Of a stretch of DNA of 13,643 nt, positions 1 to 6,516 are shown piece by piece. Position 1 is the first letter of the stretch. Every line of letters starts with the position of its first letter. The notes under the pieces are model-generated. The model was not told where the DNA came from. It was given only the letters and a program-made list of their open reading frames with translations, and made no database searches. Source of the stretch: CAZCBJ01 sp964496705 (GTDB taxonomy: Bacteria; Chloroflexota; Anaerolineae; Anaerolineales; Anaerolineaceae); NCBI GenBank assembly GCA_964496705.1, contig CAZCBJ010000098.1, positions 1 to 13,643 on the forward strand, written 5' to 3'. The translations under genes and the position numbers were made by a program.

Positions 1-1963
1 TGCGCGCGCCGACAGTTTTCACCGTCTGACTGGCGTCTGTGGATGGGCTCATCGGCACTTCAGCCTGACTCATCGCGCCTTGTTCGGCAGCCTTGTTGAT
101 CGCATCCGCTCCAGCCACCACTGTGGGTGCGGCCTGGAAATCCTTGAAAACTTCATTGCTGACGCGTTGTTGGTTGGCAGCTCCCAAAGGCATGGGTTCG
201 GTCACCAGATAGCTTGTATAGGGTGTGACAATGCCAAAGCGGATACTCAGGCGAACAATCTGGTCGACTGTCTCCTGATCGGGGCCGTTCAGGCGAATTT
301 TATTGAGCAGATATCCAATTTTCCGAGTTGCCCAAAGGCGTGGGATTTCGCTGTTGGCAGAAATTTCTACACGGTTATCGCTGGAGAACCGCTGCTGAGG
401 ATATTTAAAAGATTGTGTTTCGCCGTTGACTTCTCCACTCAGACTGACGTTGGCAATTCCACCCTGGCGGTAACGCCCGACCACAATTACCTGTGATCCG
501 CTAAATAAGTCGGGTAAGGGGTCCGGGTAAATATCATAAGCCGACATTTTACCAAAATCCAACTTTAGGTCGGTCAACACAGGTGTGCTGATCCTTGCGT
601 AGAAACCTGAGAGCGCTTCTTCAAGATTTTCTCCCGGACGGACGTAAGTGCTCAAGCCATGGTTTTCCTGGCTGAGCGAATCCAATAGAAAAGTGTCGAC
701 ATCATAGCCTACGCCAAAACTGAAAAGGCGCAGATTTTTCGGAACAGAACCAGAAAAATTCTGTAGGATTTGATTGGAATCGGTCACACCTTCAGTGGGT
801 AAACCATCGGTCAAAAAAATCAAGTAGGTTGGGCGCTCTCGATCAGCAACCGCAGCCGCTTCCAACAGCGCGCGATTGATATCTGTGCTGCCAGCCGCCC
901 CCAAGCGATCCACCCAGGTAATGGCCTCAGCAGCCTGTGTTGCCGGGCTCAATCGGTTGGCGTACAGTTGGATGTTAGAACTGAAACTCAATAAAAAGAA
1001 TCGATCTTCTGGATTCAAATTGCTCAAGATATATTTGAGGGCGGCTTGAGCCTGTTTGAATTTTTCGCCTTCCATGCTGCCGGAACGATCCAGCACCAAT
1101 AACACATCTTTGGCGATCGGTTTGGCAACCGGATTGGGTGAAGGAGCGAGCATCAACAGGAAAAAGCCATCCGGATCTACCGGATCACCGGGGTCACGAA
1201 AGGATAACAAATGGAAGGCTTCATTTTCACCCACCGAGTAGAAAAAGGAAAAATCCTGGTCAGGGGTGACCTGATTGGCTTCGTAGGTGGCGACCAGGCT
1301 GTTGCTGCCTGACCGTTCGATGAGGATTGGGTGGCTGGAGGAATAGGCGGCACGCAGCGGTTGGCGATCGTTGACCTCGACGCGCACCTTCACATTTTCC
1401 AGCGGTTGTTGAGAGAATTTTTCAGTATTTAACGGGTAGATATAGCGCACCAGACCGTTATCTGCACTGAGCGCTTGCGAGTACTCGAGCTCGATTCGCC
1501 GTTCTTCTCCGGGCTGGATGGGGAAAATTCTTGCCTGCACAGCACCTCGCCCGACATATTCTAGAAGCGCTGGATCGCGCAGGTTTCGCACAATTTCTTC
1601 ATAGGTGTTCCTGGCCTCTTGTGCGTCCAGTATTTTGCCCTCAACCGGTTGACCGTTCTGCCAGAGGATGAATTGAGACACAGCCGCTTCAGCGGGGATC
1701 GGAAAGATATAAGAGCCTTCCACCACCCATGTGTTTGGATTGTAGAAAACCTGGTCGACATGCGTGACAGCAATCTGGTTCTCAATTTTTATATTTACAT
1801 GATGGTAACGGATGACCAGTTGAGTGATGGGGCGCGGACAAAAAATCGGATCGCAGGGAGGGGGAGGCTCCGGGATGATGATGCCATCTGCCCGGACAGG
1901 AATGGTGAAATTGGCAAGCAAAATCACAACTAAGATCAGACTCAACAAAATACTTTTTTTCAT
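1..1963 (-). CDS. Secreted VIT and von Willebrand factor A domain protein (3' end outside the window)
   Basis: The frame is open from an ATG at 1963 to the left edge, giving 654 residues with no stop, so the C-terminus is missing. An SD sequence GGAGG (plus-strand 1969-1973) lies 5 bases before the ATG. Residues 1-25 form a signal peptide: KK, then a leucine/isoleucine-rich core, then cleavage near VRA-D. A proline-rich stretch with a CDPIFC pair follows (37-42). Residues about 46-165 match a VIT (inter-alpha-trypsin inhibitor) domain, with YNPNTWVVEGSYIFPIP and GKILDAQEARNTYEEI. Residues about 286-450 are a VWA domain with a complete metal-ion-dependent adhesion site: D292-x-S294-x-S296, T360 and D386 (LTDG). 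VIT-VWA proteins are thought to mediate metal-dependent protein binding outside the cell; the ligand is unknown. The gene follows cydC on the same strand after about 150 bases in which I see no clear promoter or terminator. The domain call is firm and the biological role is not. Confidence 0.92.
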   Translation of the reverse strand, partial: MKKSILLSLILVVILLANFTIPVRADGIIIPEPPPPCDPIFCPRPITQLVIRYHHVNIKIENQIAVTHVDQVFYNPNTWVVEGSYIFPIPAEAAVSQFILWQNGQPVEGKILDAQEARNTYEEIVRNLRDPALLEYVGRGAVQARIFPIQPGEERRIELEYSQALSADNGLVRYIYPLNTEKFSQQPLENVKVRVEVNDRQPLRAAYSSSHPILIERSGSNSLVATYEANQVTPDQDFSFFYSVGENEAFHLLSFRDPGDPVDPDGFFLLMLAPSPNPVAKPIAKDVLLVLDRSGSMEGEKFKQAQAALKYILSNLNPEDRFFLLSFSSNIQLYANRLSPATQAAEAITWVDRLGAAGSTDINRALLEAAAVADRERPTYLIFLTDGLPTEGVTDSNQILQNFSGSVPKNLRLFSFGVGYDVDTFLLDSLSQENHGLSTYVRPGENLEEALSGFYARISTPVLTDLKLDFGKMSAYDIYPDPLPDLFSGSQVIVVGRYRQGGIANVSLSGEVNGETQSFKYPQQRFSSDNRVEISANSEIPRLWATRKIGYLLNKIRLNGPDQETVDQIVRLSIRFGIVTPYTSYLVTEPMPLGAANQQRVSNEVFKDFQAAPTVVAGADAINKAAEQGAMSQAEVPMSPSTDASQTVKTVGAR

Positions 1964-2113
1964 GGCTGCCTCCAGCGGGAAAACTTGATTGATCATCGTT
2001 GATTTGTTTTACTCAAACCATAGACGTTCTGGAGGTGTGCCTGGTTCCACGGCTGCCAGTGTAGACAAGCAAATGGGCTGGGAACGATGATGATAGCGAG
2101 CCGAGGAGAAATC

Positions 2114-3835
2114 TTAAGGTCGTAAAAGCTGGCAAATATTCCAGTAATAGCCTCGACGTGTGAGTAAATCTTGCGGTTGTCCCTGTTCAGTTATCCGGCC
2201 ATTTTGTAAGAATATGAGTTGATGCATCTGATCCAGGCCGTAGATTTGATGGGTTATCCATAATAGACATTTATCTTTGGCGCTTGATAGGACCAAGGTC
2301 ATCAGTTTTGCTGCAGTGTCGTTATCCAGGTTGGCTGTTGGTTCATCCAATATCCAGATGGGGGCATCCTGCAGGATTAGGCGGGCAACCGCTATGCGCT
2401 GTCGTTCGCCTTCACTCAGCGGCGCATCCATTTCGCCAAGAAGGGTATCCAATCCGCTGGATAGTTTGCGGTACCAATCACCCAGCCCGCAGCGGTGGAG
2501 GACATCCATCAACTGCTCATCGGTAGACTCGGGGGCAGCCAACAGCAGATTGCTTCGCAAGGTTGAATGAAATAGATGCACAGGTTGTAGAATCGCACCG
2601 ATAGACTGACGAACTGTGCTGGAAGATAAATCACGTATATCAACATCGCATAGTCGTATACTGCCACTTTCAAAATCCCAGAAACGCAACAATAGATAGG
2701 CAAGGGTGGATTTCCCTGAGCCGTTATCTCCCAATAACGCCGTGTGTTCGCCTGGCCGCAAAGAAAAGCTGACGCGGTCCAGAACGGTTCTTTCATCCTT
2801 GTTATACCGAAAAGACACCTCTTTCAACTCCACCGAAGGTTCTCCTGCGCAGGCTCTTGGTGAAGCTGGTTCAATCGCTGCGGGATTTTGGGATGTGATG
2901 TCTTTCAGTCGCTGCACCGCGGAAAGACAGGCTGAGAGGTGTTGACCTGCCAGGGAGAGGGGTTGCACAGATTCGAAACTGGCCAGAGTGATCAACGTCA
3001 CCACCGTGAGAAGCACGCCATCCATTTTTCCGGCTGAGACGAGCGATATGGCAAAAACCAGGATGCCCACCATGCTCAAGTTGGCGATCAGCAGGTTGGT
3101 TGCGAAAGAGAGCGCATTGACATGGGCAAGTTGAGTCTGGGCCTTGGATAACTCGCTTTGGACCTTCGCGATTTTTTTGGACATCTTGTTTTCTTGTTGA
3201 AAAGACAATAAATCCATCCACCCTTGATAGGTTTCGGTCAGCAGGGCGTACAACTCGGACCTGGCAGCAACCATATCTTTTCCCGGCTGACGACCGAGCA
3301 GAAAAGCTATTGTCGGAACACCCACACCTGATAGAAGCAAACCGATTATCAGTCCCCAGCCAAGGGAAGGATGCAAGCTGCCAGTGAACCAACCCGCTCC
3401 CAGTAAAATGATTACCGCGGTTAATGGCGGAGCCACAACCCGCACATAAAAATTTTCCAACAAATCTATATCAGCAATTGAGCGGGCAAGCAAGTCACCG
3501 GATTTATATTGGATCAAGCCAGCGGGCGCAAGAGGTTCGACCTGGCGATAAAACCAATTGCGCAGCGAAGCCAACAAGCGAAAGGTGACATTATGGCTGA
3601 CCAACCGTTCCAGGTAACGCATCACCCCGCGGTTGATGCCAAAGAAACGCACGCCTACGATGGCAATCTGCAGGGCTGAAATTGAGGGGTGGAGGGCAGC
3701 GAAGGCGATCAAATAAGCAGAGGTGCCCATCAGACCAATCCCGCTGGCGATGGCGGCTGCCCCCAGAATGATGGACAGCAAAATAGAACCAACAAAGGGG
3801 CGCAGCAGGCGGAGGAGAAAGGTTATTTCTTTCAT
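2114..3835 (-). CDS. cydC: CydC, ABC half-transporter of the CydDC exporter
   Basis: This protein has 573 residues, the same length as E. coli CydC. It fuses an ABC transmembrane region (about 1-310) to an ATPase domain (about 335-573). The membrane half carries CydC-type blocks: RYLERLVSHNVTFRLLASLR at about 73-92 and KSGDLLARSIADIDLLENFY at about 111-130. The ATPase half has Walker A GDNGSGKST (369-377), signature LSEGE (473-477) and Walker B IWILDEP (493-499), so it should be active. CydC pairs with CydD in the inner membrane. In E. coli the pair exports thiols such as cysteine and glutathione, and a heme-transport role has also been proposed; it is required for cytochrome bd assembly. The start codon overlaps the cydD stop as ATGA, and a GAGG lies 7 bases upstream inside cydD, so translation is probably coupled. 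No cydA or cydB is present in the window. I see no clear hairpin terminator after the stop. Confidence 0.93.
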   Translation of the reverse strand: MKEITFLLRLLRPFVGSILLSIILGAAAIASGIGLMGTSAYLIAFAALHPSISALQIAIVGVRFFGINRGVMRYLERLVSHNVTFRLLASLRNWFYRQVEPLAPAGLIQYKSGDLLARSIADIDLLENFYVRVVAPPLTAVIILLGAGWFTGSLHPSLGWGLIIGLLLSGVGVPTIAFLLGRQPGKDMVAARSELYALLTETYQGWMDLLSFQQENKMSKKIAKVQSELSKAQTQLAHVNALSFATNLLIANLSMVGILVFAISLVSAGKMDGVLLTVVTLITLASFESVQPLSLAGQHLSACLSAVQRLKDITSQNPAAIEPASPRACAGEPSVELKEVSFRYNKDERTVLDRVSFSLRPGEHTALLGDNGSGKSTLAYLLLRFWDFESGSIRLCDVDIRDLSSSTVRQSIGAILQPVHLFHSTLRSNLLLAAPESTDEQLMDVLHRCGLGDWYRKLSSGLDTLLGEMDAPLSEGERQRIAVARLILQDAPIWILDEPTANLDNDTAAKLMTLVLSSAKDKCLLWITHQIYGLDQMHQLIFLQNGRITEQGQPQDLLTRRGYYWNICQLLRP

Positions 3836-5589
3836 TCCATGGCCTCAACATTGCTCAAGAAGCGTGGATATAACTTTCCACTCATTGATAAGAATTGGTG
3901 GGTGCCTTGTTCCACAATTCGTCCACCATCCAGGACATAGATTAGGTCACTGTTGATGATCGTGGACAGGCGGTGGGCAATTATGAATATAGTTCGGTCT
4001 TTTCGGAAGCCTGCCAGAACTTCAGAGAGCAATTTCTCCTGGTACAAGTCAAGATGACTGCTGGGTTCATCCATAACAATAAATGGCGAGCCCTTGAGGT
4101 AAGCCCGAGCCAGCGCGACTCGTTGCGCCTGACCGCTGCTCAACCGTGAGCCACGTTCACCGAGGACGGTGTCAAGACCTGATGGTAGTTCGGCAATGAA
4201 TTCATCGATGTGGGCAAATGCTATTGCCCGCATGATTTCCCTCTCTTCGGATTCAGACTTCCCGAACCTGATGTTCGCCAAAAGGCTGTCATGGAACAAG
4301 TAAGGTTTCTGAGGTATCCAGGTGATCCAGGACCGCCACGCTTGTAGATCAAATGTACTGATATTGCTCTTGTCCAATGAAATGGTTCCTGCGGTGGGTT
4401 CGATGAAGCGCAAAAGCAACCGTGCAATGGTTGACTTCCCCGCTCCGCTCATCCCAACCAATGCCACCTGTTGCTGAGCGCATAGTGTGAATGACACTTC
4501 CTCTAGCGTCAAGGTTTTTTCTCCAGGGTAGGCGAATTGCACTTGATCTACCGTTAGTTGAAATGATTCTGCTGGTAATGGGGCTGGAGAATCCTCGACT
4601 GTTCCGGGCAGCGCTACTTCTTTTCGGGAGCTAAGTGCGTCTTCTCCCAGGATGGAAAAAATTGATCGAGCCGCAGTTAAACCTGACTGTCCGGCATGAA
4701 AGCGTTGTCCGAGCATGCGCAGCGGCGCATAAAATTCCGGAGCGAGAATGAGGATGAATAAGGCAGATTGAAAATCCAATTGTTGATACAGAAGGCGCAG
4801 GCCAATCTGGACAGCGATTAGCGCGGTGGACAATGTGCCTGTCATTTCCAAGACCAGGGCTGAGACGAAGGTGAGTTGCAAAACAGCCAGTGTCGCCTGG
4901 CGGTGGCGATCACTGGCGTTTTGGATACGGTTCTGCTGTGCTCTGCTCTGGTTGAGCAACTTAAGCGTCGTCAGACCCTGAAGTGTGTCAAGGAACAGGC
5001 CAGACATGCGCCTTAGTGTATTCCATTGTCGGCGGGTCAAAAATTCCACCGTTCTGCCGATCAACATCATGAATAGCGGAATTAACGGGGCAGTTGTAAA
5101 TAAGATGATCCCGGACAATACATCTAGCGGGAAAATCGCGATCATCATTCCCAAAGGAATCACCACAGCGAGAAATAATTGGGGCAGGTATTGGCTAAAT
5201 AATGAGTCCAATGCTTCGACATCTTGCATGAAAACGGTGACCCGCACTCCAGTTTGGTCCTTTTTTTGTAACGCGAAAGGGGATGAAAAAAACTTTTCCA
5301 GAAGCATACTTCGCAAATTGGTTTTAACGGCGACCGCCGTCCGATTGGAAAAAATATCCATTCCATAACCCAGCCCAGCTCGGATGATGATCACCAGAAT
5401 CAAAAGAAAAATTGACGGGAGGGTTGAGGCGAGGACTGCCCGTTGCAGGAAAACCCGGGTGATAACGCTTGCAAGCAAATGAGCCTGAAAAATAAGCAGC
5501 AAACCACCGGCGACGCCAGACAGTACAGTCAACCAGAAAGAAGTTCGGGCCAGCCGGAGCTGGGTTATGATGGAGCGGTTTACATTCAA
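3832..5589 (-). CDS. cydD: CydD, ABC half-transporter of the CydDC exporter
   Basis: With the start chosen here the protein has 585 residues, close to the 588 of E. coli CydD. The transmembrane region (about 1-315) contains the CydD-like runs FMQDVEALDSLFSQYLPQL and FPLDVLSGIILFTTAPLIPLF. The ATPase domain has Walker A GMSGAGKST (about 379-387), Q-loop IPQKPYLF, signature LSSGQ (about 483-487) and Walker B FIVMDEP (about 503-509). It forms the heterodimeric exporter with CydC, which overlaps its stop codon. The frame stays open up to a TTG at 5637, inside the methyltransferase gene. I prefer the TTG at 5589 because GGTGA lies 4 bases before it and it falls just after the upstream stop codon; a GTG at 5592 is the next alternative. 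No ATG is available near the N-terminus. Family and partner are near certain; the exact start is only moderately supported. Confidence 0.9.
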   Translation of the reverse strand: MNVNRSIITQLRLARTSFWLTVLSGVAGGLLLIFQAHLLASVITRVFLQRAVLASTLPSIFLLILVIIIRAGLGYGMDIFSNRTAVAVKTNLRSMLLEKFFSSPFALQKKDQTGVRVTVFMQDVEALDSLFSQYLPQLFLAVVIPLGMMIAIFPLDVLSGIILFTTAPLIPLFMMLIGRTVEFLTRRQWNTLRRMSGLFLDTLQGLTTLKLLNQSRAQQNRIQNASDRHRQATLAVLQLTFVSALVLEMTGTLSTALIAVQIGLRLLYQQLDFQSALFILILAPEFYAPLRMLGQRFHAGQSGLTAARSIFSILGEDALSSRKEVALPGTVEDSPAPLPAESFQLTVDQVQFAYPGEKTLTLEEVSFTLCAQQQVALVGMSGAGKSTIARLLLRFIEPTAGTISLDKSNISTFDLQAWRSWITWIPQKPYLFHDSLLANIRFGKSESEEREIMRAIAFAHIDEFIAELPSGLDTVLGERGSRLSSGQAQRVALARAYLKGSPFIVMDEPSSHLDLYQEKLLSEVLAGFRKDRTIFIIAHRLSTIINSDLIYVLDGGRIVEQGTHQFLSMSGKLYPRFLSNVEAME

Positions 5590-5593
5590 CACT

Positions 5594-5598
5594 TCACC
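5594..5598 (-). promoter_or_regulatory. Ribosome binding site favouring the TTG start of cydD
   Basis: GGTGA on the minus strand lies 4 bases before the TTG at 5589. The more upstream in-frame TTG at 5637 has no comparable purine-rich sequence in front of it. The GTG at 5592 would be only 1 base away, which is too close. This supports a short gap of 19 bases after the methyltransferase stop rather than a 29-base overlap. Confidence 0.45.
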
Positions 5599-5608
5599 AT
5601 GATGTGGG

Positions 5609-6373
5609 CTAATGATTTGTCGCAACCATACGCACAAAACCCAGATTGCGACCTTGATCGAATTGAATCAAAGATAGCTCAGAAGGGTCGAAGGGAGCTT
5701 CGTGGTCACGGCAGAGTTCGAGCCACCTCAGCCAATCCTTCCAACCTTCAGGAATCAAATCGACACACTCAATGGTTACCATCCCGCTTGCAAGCCAGTG
5801 ATTTCGCCACCAGGCGGCTGAGTGAAAGCTTGAAAATTCCCAGTTCCAATGGGCCTGCAGTACCTCAGGTACTCCTGCACTAAATTCTTCCACCAACCCG
5901 GGGACGATCATGCCCAGTGTACCGCCAGGCTTTATTAATCGCGAAAGATGATAACCCAGGTATAGATCATCCGTGCCAAAATAATGATAAGCGTCCAGGC
6001 TGACGACGGCATCAAAGAAGTGCTCAGCAAAGGGCAGCGAATGGGCTTCGGCGTGGATGGGGAAAACTTGTCTCTGCAATCCGGCAGTGCAGATTCGCTC
6101 GAAATTATCGGTGGCATTAATCCAAAGGTCAGTTGCCCACACTTCAACGTCAAATTCCTTGGCAAGAAAAATAGAACTCAAGGCTTTTCCACAACCCAAA
6201 TCTAGTATGCGCATTCCCGATTTCAGTTCTATTTTCTGGGTGAGCGCTTCGGTCAGCCACAAAACATTGGGACCCATGAGGTTTTCGAAAACCCAGGCTT
6301 GGTCGTAATTGTTTGACCGCGGATAACGGTCATCCAGCATCCTGCTTGTCAACTCATCTTTGGATAAGGTCAA
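5609..6373 (-). CDS. Class I SAM-dependent methyltransferase
   Basis: The protein has 254 residues and a Rossmann-type methyltransferase fold. SAM-binding motif I is ILDLGCGKA (56-64). An acidic residue that may bind the ribose is in WATDLW (D82). HAEAHSLPF (107-115) and FDAVVSLDAYHYF (120-132) correspond to the later SAM-pocket and post-motif strands, and LIKPGG (about 147-151) is the usual turn after motif III. There is no signal peptide or membrane segment, so it should be cytoplasmic. The substrate cannot be read from the sequence; the overall pattern resembles small-molecule methyltransferases. The start codon is TTG, with GAGG placed 6 bases upstream. The gene is the first of a same-strand unit with cydD and cydC and ends 19 bases before the preferred cydD start, which suggests co-transcription. 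A functional link to CydDC is only inferred from position. Confidence 0.88.
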   Translation of the reverse strand: MTLSKDELTSRMLDDRYPRSNNYDQAWVFENLMGPNVLWLTEALTQKIELKSGMRILDLGCGKALSSIFLAKEFDVEVWATDLWINATDNFERICTAGLQRQVFPIHAEAHSLPFAEHFFDAVVSLDAYHYFGTDDLYLGYHLSRLIKPGGTLGMIVPGLVEEFSAGVPEVLQAHWNWEFSSFHSAAWWRNHWLASGMVTIECVDLIPEGWKDWLRWLELCRDHEAPFDPSELSLIQFDQGRNLGFVRMVATNH

Positions 6374-6379
6374 CTGGCA

Positions 6380-6383
6380 CCTC
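6380..6383 (-). promoter_or_regulatory. Ribosome binding site fixing the TTG start of the methyltransferase
   Basis: GAGG on the minus strand stands 6 bases before the TTG at 6373. The first in-frame ATG is at codon 12, inside the protein and without a comparable SD sequence, so initiation at TTG is the best reading. Confidence 0.6.
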
Positions 6384-6402
6384 GCTTGAGAAATGTGAAT
6401 TC

Positions 6403-6408
6403 ATTATA
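6403..6408 (-). promoter_or_regulatory. Candidate -10 element for the methyltransferase-cydDC unit
   Basis: TATAAT reads on the minus strand and lies about 30 bases before the TTG start, a normal leader length. A second minus-strand TATAAT lies at 6423-6428 inside a palindrome. Neither has a good -35 match at 16-18 bases, so promoter strength and the choice between them remain uncertain. Confidence 0.35.
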
Positions 6409-6420
6409 AGTCATTGGATG

Positions 6421-6432
6421 CCATTATAATGG
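6421..6432. repeat. Perfect 12-base palindrome in the divergent intergenic region
   Basis: CCATTATAATGG is identical on both strands. It contains a TATAAT in each direction and sits between the divergent methyltransferase-cydDC and fhs units. Its left half CATTATAA also occurs 20 bases earlier at 6402-6409, about two helical turns away. It could be an operator for a dimeric regulator, a bidirectional -10 element, or chance in an AT-rich spacer. Confidence 0.4.
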
Positions 6433-6452
6433 TTGGTCTGAGTCTGCGCAGC

Positions 6453-6481
6453 TTGATTTTCGATCGAGAATGATTGATAAT
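6453..6481 (+). promoter_or_regulatory. Candidate sigma70-type promoter of fhs
   Basis: TTGATT (6453-6458) and GATAAT (6476-6481) are separated by 17 bases. They match the consensus hexamers at four and five of six positions. Transcription would start near 6488, giving a leader of about 29 bases that contains the SD sequence AAGGAG at 6503-6508, 8 bases before the fhs ATG. Confidence 0.5.
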
Positions 6482-6516
6482 TAGGCAACGACCGTTTTGT
6501 ACAAGGAGCCTTCGCA

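Noticed and set aside
80..496. 138-codon plus-strand open frame at the left end
   Set aside because: It lies antisense to the VIT/VWA gene, whose minus-strand frame has a signal peptide, recognised domains and an SD sequence.
1992..2091. 9-base inverted repeat ATCATCGTT / AACGATGAT in the spacer before the VIT/VWA gene
   Set aside because: The arms are 82 bases apart with no further pairing, and a match of this length is expected by chance fairly often.
6425..6430. Plus-strand TATAAT as the fhs -10 element
   Set aside because: No acceptable -35 lies at 16-18 bases; the downstream pair TTGATT/GATAAT with 17-base spacing is a better candidate.
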